DNA of 64,000 nt, from assembly GCA_024291935.2 (NCBI GenBank), contig CM044322.1, positions 66,331,405 to 66,395,404 on the forward strand, read 5' to 3'. This document shows positions 22,890-32,583 of the stretch, in pieces (the stretch's first letter is position 1; the number at the start of each line of letters is the position of its first letter). A model generated the notes under the pieces. It was not told the DNA's origin and searched no databases. It worked only from the letters and a program-made list of their open reading frames with translations. Position numbers and translations under genes: made by a program. The DNA comes from Okapia johnstoni. Its lineage: Eukaryota > Chordata > Mammalia > Artiodactyla > Giraffidae.

Positions 22890-24598
22890 AGCTCATCTGT
22901 CTATCTACATATTCAATCTACAGATTCAATGTGATCCCTATCAAATTACCAATGCAGCTTTCACAGAACTAAAACAAAAAATTTCACAATTCATATGGAA
23001 ACACAAAAGACCCTGAATAAACAAAGCTGTCTTGAGAAACAAGAATAGAGATGGAGGAATCAACCTTCCTGATTTCAGATTATACTACAAAGCTACAGTC
23101 ATCAAGACAGTATGGTACTGGTACAAAAGCAGAAATATAGACCAATGAGACAAGATAGAAAGCCCAGAAATAAACCCATGCACATATGGGTACCTTATTT
23201 TCAACAAAGGAGACAAGAATATACAAGGGGGCAAAGACAGCCTCTTCAATAAATGGTGCTGGGCAGCTACATGTAGAAGAATGAAATTAGAACACTTCTT
23301 AACACCATACACAAAGATAAACTCAAAATGGATTAAAGATCTAATGTAAGACCAGAAACTACAAAACTTTTATAGGAAAACAGGCAGAACACTTGATGAC
23401 ATAAATCAAAGTAAGATCCTCTATGATCCACCTCCTAGAGTAATGGAAACAAAAACAAAAGTAAACAAGTGGGACATGATTAAATTTAAAAGCTTTTTAA
23501 CAACAAGGTGCAAATTCAACCTTCAGAATGGGAGAAAATAATAGACAAATGAAACAACTGAAAAGTATTAATTTCCAAAATATACCAGCGGCTCATACAA
23601 CTCAATGCCAGAAAAACAAACAACCCAATCAAAAAGTGGGAAAAAGACATAAACAGACATTTCTCCAAAGAAGACATGCAGATGGCTAACAAATACATGA
23701 AAAGATGCTCAACATTGCTCATTATGAGAGAAATTCAAATCAAAACTACAATGACATATCATCTCACACTGAACAGAATGGCCATCATCAAAAAGTCTAC
23801 AAACAATAAATGCTGGAGAAGATGTGGAGAAAAGGGAATGCTCTTGCACTGTTGGTGGGAATGTAAATTGATACACCCACTATGGAAGATGGTATGGAGA
23901 TACCTTAAAAAACAAGGAATAAAGCCACCATAGGACCCAGCAATCCCACTCTTAGACATGTACCCTAAGAAAATCAAAATTGAAAAAGACACATGTATCC
24001 CATTGTTCATTGCAGCACTATTTACAATAGCTAGAACATGTAAGCAATCTAGATATCCATCAACAGATGAATGGATAAAGAAGTTGTGGTACATATACAC
24101 AGTGGAATATTACTTAGCCATAGAAAGGTACACATTTGAGTCAGTTCTGATGAGGTGGATGAACCTAGAACCTATTATACAGAGTGAAGTGAATCAGAGA
24201 AAGATAAATATCATATTCTAACGACTATATATGGAATCTCAAAAAATGGTACTGAAGAATTTATTTACAGGGCAACAATGGAGAAACAGACATAGAGAAT
24301 GGACTTATGGACATGGGGAGAGGAGAGGAGAGGAGAGGGTGAGATATATGGAAAGAGTGACAGGTATCTTACATTTCTATATGTAAAATAGATAGCCAAA
24401 GATAATTTGCTGTATGGCTCAGTAAATTCAAACAAAGGCTCTGTATCAACCTAGAGGGATGAGATGGGGAGGGAGATGAGAGGGAGTTTCAAAAGGGAGG
24501 GATTATATGAATACCTGTGGCTGATTCATGTTGAGTTTGGAGAAAACAACAAAATTCTGTAAAGCAATTATCCTTCAATTAAAAATAAATTTCAAGAA
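22890..24598 (+). mobile_element. L1 LINE, 5'-truncated, in tandem unit 2
   Basis: Begins in ORF2 ('aatgtgatccctatcaaatt') and runs to the L1 3' end ('caattaaaaataaatttcaa'). It encodes broken pieces of the ORF2 C-terminus, including the '[15 protein letters not shown]' region at about 23830-23890. The 3' UTR has a (GGAGA)n stretch at 24315-24340. Compared with units 1 and 3 it replaces roughly 150-200 bp of spacer, so it inserted with a deletion. It lies about 4 bp inside the intron after exon a2. Confidence 0.93.
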
Positions 24599-24891
24599 AA
24601 GCATCAGTTACTACCATAGGAATTTTTCTCAGTAGAAATAATTCCTTGCTCGATAAACAATTTGGAATTGTTGTTCAAATTGAAACTGAGAGATTTTATG
24701 TGAAATACTCCAAGCTTTTCAACAGGGGTCCTCTCTGTTTTCTTGGGGAGGCATTGACTTAAAGAGTTTTAGTTATCTGAAGACCAAATAACTTTTAGCT
24801 ATCTGAGGACCAAAATCAGCTAACAGAAGACTTACTGCAGAGAACACACGATACTGACACCCTCATATTGTTTTCTTTTCTCTAATTACAG

Positions 24892-24916
24892 GCATATGGA
24901 ACAGTCTATGAACACG
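24892..24916 (+). CDS. Candidate microexon b2 (25 nt)
   Basis: The acceptor is 'tttctctaattacag' and the donor gtaaat. Phase 0 in, phase 1 out, reading AYGTVYEH plus G. It is the paralogue of b1 with six substitutions and the same length. If spliced to exon a3 it would meet a stop codon; splicing onward to exon a5 or d remains in frame. Confidence 0.42.
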
Positions 24917-25388
24917 GTAAATATTCAGGGATCATCCATCTGCTGAGAAACAATCTAGTTGTTGAAGTTTGGGCTCTCTTGCCAGCTCTGGTTCGAGAGG
25001 CACCATTGGAGAGTAATATTCCATTGTGTATGGATGCTGATGCTGGATTCCTAGAGGGATGAGAGCTGGCTGTGCAGAGAAGAGACTGATCTCCCAGGAA
25101 AAAAACAATGTCTGTACCGTGTTCTATGGTCCCTGGAAACAACTACCTCATTTAGATGCTGTGGGTTTGTGTGAATCAGGGTTGGGGGCCCATGTGTGGG
25201 CCCATGTGGTGTGATTTTGAAGCTCTGTGTGTGTGTGTTTCCTCAGGATGTGTTTCCCTCTTACACAGCACAAGTCATCTGTGAACTTTCTAAACACTTC
25301 TTATCACCACTGCACAGTGGCTATATATTACTTGATTCTTTCCTCAACTCAGCCATTCCTCAAGTCTGGTTAATACTCATTTTCCTCA

Positions 25389-25462
25389 GATGGAGATGGT
25401 GCTGAGAAAAATGGCCCAAGTTCTTGGCCTCCTAAGTGGAAAAGCCAAACTGAGAACCTGGG
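25389..25462 (+). other. Possible additional exon c in unit 2
   Basis: After 'cattttcctcag' a phase-1 frame reads DGDGAEKNGPSSWPPKWKSQ and a few more codons towards a weak gtggtc donor. In unit 3 the same frame hits TGA, and in unit 1 a one-base longer A-run shifts it. It is therefore open only here and may be chance. Confidence 0.15.
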
Positions 25463-25613
25463 GGTGGTCCCAGTGTGACTGCTCTGGACCCCTGACCTGC
25501 ACTGATCACTCAGCCATGGGGTCCTAGTCATGGAACAAGGGGGTCCCTGCATCTATGTCCACGCCTGGAGGTACTACCATCTCCAGAGGTCCAGACTCAT
25601 TTTAAGGTGGACT

Positions 25614-25662
25614 CATGGGGTCGCACAGAGTCGGACACGACTGAAGTGACTTAGCAGCAGCA
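25614..25662 (+). mobile_element. BovA tail fragment in tandem unit 2
   Basis: 'tggggtcgcacagagtcgga' followed by 'cacgactgaagtgacttagc' and (AGC)n interrupts the spacer. Units 1 and 3 are continuous at this position ('gtgggctcattggtcatgg' in unit 3). Only the 3' tail is present. Confidence 0.85.
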
Positions 25663-26544
25663 GTATCATGGTCATGAAACCCAGGGCAACCAAAGGTGGA
25701 TTAACAGCCAACTTTGGCACAGTCATTAGGGTAAAAGGCACCATGGGGTCATATCCTCCTGGTCAGCTCTCAGACCTTGAGAGTTGTGTGGCCTTGTGTA
25801 AGCAATGCTAGTCATATGTGTTGATGGTAGTGTCATTGCTTAAACAAGAACAAGAGCAGATTATATCAGGGAAACATTTCATTGTACTGGGTGACGTTAC
25901 CATACAGCTGGGTCAGAAAAAGTCAGCGTTCACCCTATGTTTCCTGTCTATAATGAATTGTCCCACTAAATGTATGACTTCTGTGAGTGTGAACAGCCAC
26001 CGACTCAGTGGACATGCAAACATTGTTTGAAAAATGAAGACTGGGAAAAAAATACCACATGATAGATAATAGCTATTTGGAAACATAGGATTGAATCAGT
26101 ACTCTAACAGACTTTGCTTTTAATCAAGAACAAGTCTCATAGAAGACATGATAAGTACAATTGCTGTAACTGTGGATTCTGGGAAAGCAGTTATCTAGGA
26201 AGAAATCCAGAAGATGGGCGATTTACCAGAAGCTCTAAAGAGGCAGGAGAGTCATGGATCTCTGTCATTGAAAGCTGGGATGCATTTTAGTGTTTGTTTT
26301 TCCCCCATCAGTTAGGTTATCACTAGTTAAATGCAGAAGCTCTGTTTCATTTATTTCCTGCATCTCTCCTTTGCTCTCCTTCATCCAAGAAATATGATGA
26401 TTCTATAACATCTCAATCCATAGTTACTAACCTCCCTCATGCATACAGTCCACCTTATGTTACCATCAAAATTAAAAAAAAAAGTGCTGAGTGGTTGGTG
26501 AGCAGTCTCACCTCTGTCCCAATGGTTATTCTGTTTCCCTCTAG

Positions 26545-26615
26545 CTTCCTAGGAGGACGTGGTGGTTGAATTGCACCAGGGATTGGCAGAGGAACAGTCT
26601 CTGAGTACCCTGGAG
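26545..26615 (+). pseudogene. Dead exon a3 (71 nt with TAG), unit 3
   Basis: Same length, acceptor ('tgtttccctctag') and donor (gtaaga) as a1 and a2. In the shared frame codon 2 is TAG (26550-26552), after which the frame is open (GGACGTGGTGG and on, like a2's LHQ-AEEQ-LSTLE). Using the internal AG at 26551-26552 as acceptor would remove the stop but changes entry phase to 0, which does not fit a phase-1 exit from the preceding b exon. It is most likely skipped or non-functional. Confidence 0.5.
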
Positions 26616-27071
26616 GTAAGATCAACTGTCTTTATCTCGGAAAAGATTGTTGTTTCACTTCTTTTTTTTTATTCATTCAAATACAGTTATTGTAAGCTGA
26701 CAATGTATATTATCACTGATGTATGCAATTACTTGGCTGGTGAAATACTGAGGATAAAACTATTACCAAGACAGAGTTGATTCAAAAGGACATTAAAGAA
26801 AGACATCAGTTAAAAATGTAGATACTTTGCTCAGTAGAAATTTTTTCTGCTTCAAAAATAATTTTGTAATTGTTGTTCAAATTGAAATGGAGAGATCTTA
26901 TGTGAAATACTACAGGTTTTTCAACAGGATTCCTCTCTGGTTTTAGGGGGACTGGGGGGTATTGACTAAAGAGTTTTGGTTATCTGAGGACCAAAATCAG
27001 ATAATGAAGACTTACTGAGGAGAACACATGATGCTGACACCATCACACACTTTTATTCTCTCTAATTACAG

Positions 27072-27096
27072 GAATCCGGAACAGACTATGAACACA
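27072..27096 (+). pseudogene. Dead microexon b3 (donor lost)
   Basis: The acceptor 'tctctaattacag' is intact and 25 nt read ESGTDYEH plus A. The donor position is ATAAAT where paralogues have GTAAAT or GTGAGT, so the GT is lost by one G-to-A change. It cannot be spliced in the normal way. Confidence 0.5.
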
Positions 27097-27365
27097 ATAA
27101 ATATTCAGGGATCATCTCTCTGCTGAGAAAGAGTCTAGTTAATGAAGGTGGGGCTATCTAGCCAGCTCTGGTTAGAGAGGTGCCCTGATGCTGGATTCCT
27201 ACAGGGAGTGAGGGCTTGGGGTGTAGAGAAGAGAATGATCTCCCAGGAAAGAACAATGTCTGTGTTCTATGGTCTCTGGAAACAGCTACATCATTTAGAT
27301 GCTGTGGGTTTGTATGAATAAGGTTTGGGGGCCCATGCGTGGGCCCATGTGGTGTGATTCTGAAG

Positions 27366-27369
<4 letters not shown>

Positions 27370-27398
<29 letters not shown>
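27370..27398. repeat. (TG)n microsatellite in unit 3
   Basis: About 14 TG units. The equivalent place in unit 2 (25221-25235) has about six or seven, and in unit 1 only a 'gtgtgtt' remnant. It sits just before a 'ttcctcag' motif. Confidence 0.9.
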
Positions 27399-27399
<1 letters not shown>

Positions 27400-27950
27400 C
27401 CTCAGAGGTTTCCCTCTTACACAGCACAAGTCAACTGTGAGCTTTCTAAACACTTCTCATCACCACTGCACATTGACAATACATTACCTGATTCTTTCCT
27501 CAGCTCAGCCATTCCTCAAGTTTGCTTAATATTCATTTTCTTCAGATGGAGATGGTGCTGAGAAAAATGGGTCAAGCTCTTGACCTCCTAAGTGGAAAAG
27601 TCAAACTGAGGACCTAGGGGTGGTCCCAGTGTGACTGCTCTGGACCCCTGACCTGTACTGATCACTCAGTCTTGAAATCGTAGTCATGGAGCAAGGGGGT
27701 CCCTGCATCTATGTCCATGCATGGAGGTACTAGAGCTCCAGAGGTCCAGACCATGCTGATCATTATAAGGTGGGCTCATTGGTCATGGAACCCAGGGCAA
27801 GCACAGGTGGATTAACAGCCAAATGTGACACAGTTATTAGTGTGAAAAGCACCACGGGGTGACATTCTTCTGGTCAGCTCTCAGATTCTGAGAGTTGTGT
27901 GGCCTTATGTAGAAACTGTAGCTCATATGTATTGATGCTAGTGTCATTGC

Positions 27951-28954
27951 CTCAGGTCAGTTCAGCCGCTCAGTTGTGTCCGACTCTTTGTGACCCCATG
28001 AACTGCAGCGCGCCAGGCCTCTCTGTCCATCGCCAACTCCCGGAGTCTACCCAAACCCATGTCCATCGAGTCGGTGATGCCATCCAACCATCTCATCCTC
28101 TGTCGTCCCCTTCTCCTCTTGCCCTCAATCCTACCCAGCATCAGGGTCTTTTCCAATGAGTCAACTCTTCACATGAGGTGGCCAAAGTATTGGAGTTTCA
28201 GCTTCAACATCAGTCCTTCCAATGAACACCCAGGATTGATCTCCTTTAGGATGGATTTATTGGATCTCCTTGCAGTCCAAGGGACTCTCAAGAGTCTTCT
28301 CCAACACCACAGTTCAAAAGCATCAATTCTGCGGCGCTCAGCTTTCTTCACCGTCCAACTCTCACATCCATACATGACCACTGGAAACGCCATAGCCTTG
28401 ACTAGATGGACTTTTGTTGGCAAAGTAATGTCTCTGATTTTAAATATGCTATCTAGGTTGACCATACCCTTCCTTCCAAGGAGTAAGCGTCTTTTAATTT
28501 CATAGCTGCAATCACAATCTGCAGTGAATTTGAAGCCCAAAAAGATAAAGTCTGACACTGTTTCCACTGTTTCCCCATCTATTTCCCATGAGGTGATGGG
28601 ACCAGATGCCATGATCTTAGTTTTCTGAACGCTGAGCTTTAAGCCAACGTTTTCACTCTCCTCTTTCACTTTCATCAAGAGGCTCTTTAGTTCTTCGCTT
28701 TCTGCCATAAGGGTGGTGTCAACTGCATATCTGAGGTTATTGATATTTCTCCCAGCAATCTTGATTCCAGCTTGTGTTTCTTCCAGCCCAGTGTTTCTCA
28801 TGATGTACTCTGAATAGAAGTTAAATAAGCAGGGTGACAATATACAGCCTTGACGTGCTTCTTTTCCTATTTGGAACCAGTCTGTTGTTCCATGTCCAGT
28901 TCTAACTGTTGCTTCCTGACCTGCATACAGGTTTCTCAAGGGACAGGTCAGATG
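27951..28954 (-). mobile_element. BovB LINE, 5'-truncated, in unit 3
   Basis: A minus-strand BovB of about 1 kb. The minus frame 28939-28169 is open for 256 codons and covers part of the reverse transcriptase ('MRNLYAGQEATVRTGHGTT', 'GCILSPCLFN') through '[15 protein letters not shown]'. At the catalytic box it reads 'RYAVDT', so the usual YADD is changed at the first Asp. The next frame continues at 28156. Flanks gtcattgc (27943-27950 and 28955-28962) are the target duplication. Unit 2 shows the uninterrupted site at about 25832. Confidence 0.95.
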
Positions 28955-29064
28955 GTCATTGCTTAAACAAGGGCAAAAGCAGATTATCAGGGAGATATTT
29001 CATTGTACTGGCTGACATTAACATAAACCTTACATTGATTAAAGCCTGTAGCACACATTCAATC

Positions 29065-29533
29065 AGTTCAGTACAGTCACTCAGTCATGTCTGACTCTTT
29101 GTGACCCCATGTACTGCAGCACACCTGGCTTCCCTGTCCTTCACCATCTCCCGGAGTTTACTCAAACTCATGTCCATCGAGTCAGTGATGACATCCAATG
29201 ATCTCATCCTCTGTTGTCCCCTTCTCCTTCTGCCTTCATTCTTGCTGAGTGTCAGGGTCTTTTCCAACGAGTCAGCTCTTCGCATCAAGTGGCCACAGTG
29301 TTTGAGTTTCAGCTTCAACATTAGTCCTTCCAATGAATACTCAGGACTGCTTTCCTTTAGGATGGACTGGTTGGATCTCCTTGCAGCCCAAGGCACTCTC
29401 AAGAGTCTTCTCAAACACCACAGTTCAAAGGCATCAATTCTTCAGCACTCAGCTTTCTTTATATTCCAACTCTCACATCTACACATGAATACTGGAAAAA
29501 ACCATAGCTTTGACTAGATGGACCTTTGTTGGA
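29065..29533 (-). mobile_element. BovB 3' fragment, second insertion in unit 3
   Basis: Antisense: 'cagtcactcagtcatgtctg', 'catctcccggagtttactca', then 'atagctttgactagatggac' and 'ctttgttgg'. It interrupts a spacer that is continuous in unit 1 at about 22082 ('cacactcaaaggaagg'). The flanks attcaat / actcaat look like an imperfect target duplication. It is more diverged than the copy at 27951. Confidence 0.9.
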
Positions 29534-30159
29534 ATACTCAATGGAAGGTGTCAGATCTCATAGTGGCACTTAGTCCTTAGTCTAAAGACCTTGTTATAAT
29601 CTCCTGAACAGCTGGATCAGAGACAACATTCCTCCTACGCTTCCTCTGCATAACAAAATGTCCCACTAATTGTACTACTACTGTGAGTGTGACAGCCACT
29701 AACTCAGTGGACGTGCAAACATTGTTTGGAAAATGAAGACTTGGAAAAAATATCACATGATTGATAATAGCTATTTGGAAAGGTAGGATTGAACTCAATC
29801 CTCTAACAGAGTTTGATTTTAATCACAAACAAATTCTCATAGAAAACTTGGTAAGTACAATAGCTATAAATGTGGATCCTGGGGAGGCAGTTCTCTGGGA
29901 AGAAATACAGAAGACAGGGCCAATTTAGCAGATGCTCTAAATAGGCAGGAGGGTCATGATCTCTGTCGTTGAATGCTGGCATGCATTTTGATATTTCTTT
30001 CTTCCCCATCAGTTATGTTATCACTAGTTAAAGTGCAGAAGCTCTTTTTCATTTCTTTCCTGCTCCTCTCTTTTGCAAACAGGATGATTCAACAGCAGCT
30101 TAGTCCAGTTACTAACCTCCCTCATGCACACACTTCACCCCCATGTCCCCATCAAAAAA

Positions 30160-30190
30160 ATTAAAAAGAAAGAAAGAAGGAAAGAAACAA
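30160..30190. repeat. Purine-rich (GAAA)n-like tract
   Basis: A short 'aaagaaagaaagaaggaaag' run at the position where units 1 and 2 have A-rich stretches (22750 and 26475). Confidence 0.8.
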
Positions 30191-30250
30191 TTGCTGAGTG
30201 ATTGGTGAGCAGACTCACCAGGGTCCTGACAGCTACTGTGTGTCCCTCTA

Positions 30251-30283
30251 CCTCTCCAGGAAGACCTGGTGGAGGAACTGTGC
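30251..30283 (+). pseudogene. Broken exon a4 remnant
   Basis: The first half of an a-type exon (aligned to 'ggaggacgtggtggttgaat' of a3) is recognisable. The acceptor reads 'ccctctac', so the AG is lost, and the exon stops near 30283. There the sequence jumps to spacer that normally lies about 1.4 kb further on ('tgtctataatcaattgtccc', compare 25946). Confidence 0.6.
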
Positions 30284-30970
30284 TGTCTATAATCAATTGT
30301 CCCACTAAACGTATGATCCCAGTGAGTGTGGACAGCAACTGAGTCAGTGAACATGCATGCATTGTATAGAAAACAAATATTGATAGAATAATACAGTATT
30401 AATCATAGTGGCTGTTTTTAAATGGTGGGAATTTAGTATTATCAAATCTTGGATATTTGATTTTCTTTAAGACAAGATATTAGTGAATTAATAGAATAAC
30501 ATACATTACCCAGGCCTGAATTCAGTCCTCTAAGAGTTCACTTTTAATCAAGTACAAAGTTCCATAGAAAACATGATGTAGTAGCAGCAACTGTGGATCC
30601 TGGAGGAAGAGTGATCTGGGAAAAATCAAGAGACAGTGGCAATTAAGCAGGAGCTCAAAATAAGCAGGAGGAGTCATGAGTCTCTTTCGATGAACAGTGC
30701 ACACATTTTAGAATTTTCCTTTGTTTTTAGGTAGAATAGTTCATGTTGATTAGGTTCCTCTTAGCTAGAAAGCCAAAGCTCTGTTTTCGTTTCCTTCCTC
30801 CTCTACTTTCTTTCCTCCTCCAAAGAGGATGGATGAACACAAGTTCAGCCCATGCTTATTAAACTCTCACATCCATACACACCACCTCATGTCCACACAA
30901 AGAGAAAATCCCCTGAGTGATTCCTGAGCAGACTCACCAGTGTTCTAACAGCTACTCTGTGTCCCTCTAG
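30284..30970 (+). repeat. Contracted tandem unit 4
   Basis: Only the right third of a unit remains. It starts at 'tgtctataatcaattgtccc' and continues with the aagtacaa, 'gtggatcctgg' and aagcaggag landmarks seen in the other units. It ends at exon a5. The first part of the unit, including the b-exon position, is missing, so the a4-to-a5 distance is about 0.7 kb instead of about 2.1 kb. Confidence 0.75.
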
Positions 30971-31038
30971 ACTTCACTGAGGACCTGCCAGTCAACCCAA
31001 CTTGTGACAGGATGGAAGAGACTGGGTGTTTCTCCAAG
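30971..31038 (+). CDS. Candidate exon a5 (68 nt), last a-type exon
   Basis: The acceptor is 'tgtgtccctctag'. It is phase 1 in, phase 0 out, with 22 open codons (FTEDLPVNPTCDRMEETG and on), one codon shorter than a1 and a2. The donor is GCAAGC, a GC-type donor after AAG. Together with b5 (25 nt) it makes 93 nt, so frame is kept. It is the most diverged a-type copy, and a long T-run follows its donor. Confidence 0.42.
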
Positions 31039-31480
31039 GCAAGCTGTTTTTTTTTTTTTCCTTCTGATCTGAGATAGTAATATCGTTTCATTTCTCTTTC
31101 AGTAGAATTAAGTTATGAGTCTTTGAGGGTGTTTGTCCCAGATAGAGACAATTCCCTTGGTTGAGATATTGTGGAGTGAGGGTCTTATTACCAACTCAGG
31201 ATGCCTCAGTCCACAGGATATTAAAATTTTTACCATTCATTACACTCTGTAGAGTACAGCATTCTCTATCCTGCAGCAACCTTTCCTTTAGGAAAAGGAT
31301 TCTGCAATTTGCAACCCAAAAGGTCTTGCCTTTCATCCTGAGTATGGGTGCTCTGATCCTACTGGGTTCCCTGGACTCCACCCCTGCCCTTCATTATGTT
31401 TTCTACTGTCACCAAATGAACCAAAGACTGTACATCTATGTGATCTTATCCTCATAGTGTCTTCTCTTCTGTACTTGTAG

Positions 31481-31505
31481 GTGGCCCCTCCAGAATGTGA
31501 AAGTG
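31481..31505 (+). CDS. Candidate microexon b5 (25 nt)
   Basis: The acceptor is 'tcttctgtacttgtag' and the donor gtattt. Phase 0 in, phase 1 out, reading VAPPECES plus G. Its position after a5 matches b after a in the other units. The exit phase fits exon d at 38226 (junction codon GAT, Asp). Confidence 0.38.
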
Positions 31506-32027
31506 GTATTTATTCTAGAATCATTACTCTGGGAGAAAAAAACGTTGTAGATGAGAAAGCTGGGGCTTTCTCAGTGGTTTTAGTGTAGAGGGCAAACTGT
31601 TTCCAAATTCGTGCTGGGAATGAGTATAGGGGCCCTTGTGATAGAAAGTTATTTACAAGTAGAGCAATGTGGCTGATTACTGTAGTTCCAGGAAGAAGCT
31701 GTATTATGGTTAACAGTGTAGGTTTGTGTCCATGAGACTGGGTTTATCTCTATATATAATGAATAGTGTGTGATTCTTTGTGTGTGTGTGATTTCTTTTC
31801 TGCTGTGTTTTCCTCAATATTTGTCACCCTAACCTTCACTGTTACTGGTGTCAACTTCCCGCAACAAATTTCCCAACACCATGCACCATGAATGAGTATG
31901 CATATTAAGATTTAAAAAAGTATACACATTCACTGTATGCTTTAAATTTATACCAATCCTTTAACCTGAAAGACAAATCCCATCATTACCCCGGGAAATG
32001 TTTACAAGATTCCTTTTAGTTTTTATT
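31506..32027. other. Unassigned intronic or intergenic sequence
   Basis: Contains 'tctcagtggttttag', a 'tgtgtgtgtgatttc' patch and AT-rich sequence. Homology to the other units fades here. No exon or named repeat. Confidence 0.4.
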
Positions 32028-32315
32028 AATTTTTTTATTGTCTCTGCTGGATCTTCATTGCTGTGAAGGCTTTTATCTATTTGTTGAGAGCTAGGGAAAC
32101 TCTCTAGGTTTGGAGTGTAGACAAGAACTTTTGTGGCTTCTTTTGTTGCAGAGCATGGCTTCTAGGGATCTCCAGCTTCAGTAGTTTTGGCACGTGGGCT
32201 CAGTAGTTGTGGCTTCTGATTACAGAGCTGAGGCTCAGTAATTGAGACACAGGGGATTAGTTGTTCCATGGCATGTGGAATCTTTCCAGACCAAGGATTG
32301 AATTCATATCTCTGT
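32028..32315 (-). mobile_element. CHR-type SINE, antisense, diverged
   Basis: 'gctggatcttcattgctgtg', 'tttgttgcagagcatggctt', 'gtgggctcagtagttgtggc' and 'ccagaccaaggattgaattc' are the antisense CHR SINE words. Confidence 0.8.
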
Positions 32316-32318
32316 CAT

Positions 32319-32583
32319 AAGTCTGTCACTGTTTCCATTGTTTCTCCATCTATTTGCAAATAAGTGATGGGACCAGATGCCATGATGTTCATTTTCTGAA
32401 TGTTGAATTTTAAGCCAACTTTTCACTCTCCTCTTTCCCTTTCATCAAGAGGCTCTTTAGTTCTTCCTCACTTTCTGCCATAAGAGTGGTGTCATCTGCA
32501 TATCTGAGGTTATTGATATTTCTCCCAGCAAACTTGATAACAGCTGTGGTTCATACAGCCCAGCATTTCTCATGATGTATTCT
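32319..32583 (-). mobile_element. Older BovB (minus), left part of an interrupted copy
   Basis: Antisense BovB reverse-transcriptase region ('ccagatgccatgatgttcat', 'catctgcatatctgaggtta', 'agcatttctcatgatgtatt'). It is cut at 32583 and resumes at 35605. The stretch is heavily substituted. Confidence 0.9.

Larger units (their letters stand above)
22887..26544 (+). repeat. Tandem unit 2 of the exon-bearing array
   Basis: Homologous to unit 1 from about 24600 on ('aattgttgttcaaattgaaa', 'gggcccatgtgtgggcccat', 'tttccctcttacacagcaca', 'gtcctagtcatggaacaagg'). Its extra length is mainly the L1. Without the L1 the period is about 2.0 kb. It also has a SINE-tail insertion at 25614-25662. Confidence 0.85.
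26616..30283 (+). repeat. Tandem unit 3 of the exon-bearing array
   Basis: Homologous to units 1 and 2 across the whole spacer, enlarged by two BovB-derived insertions (27951-28954 and about 29065-29533). Removing them gives a period close to 2.2 kb. It holds the dead b3 and runs into the degraded a4. Confidence 0.85.

Noticed and set aside
24315..24340. (GGAGA)n as an independent minisatellite or G-quadruplex element
   Set aside because: It is the purine-rich part of the L1 3' UTR, also seen at 5340 and 57370 in degraded form.
28169..28939. 256-codon minus frame lying within the exon array
   Set aside because: It is BovB, with target duplication gtcattgc, and not part of the candidate gene.
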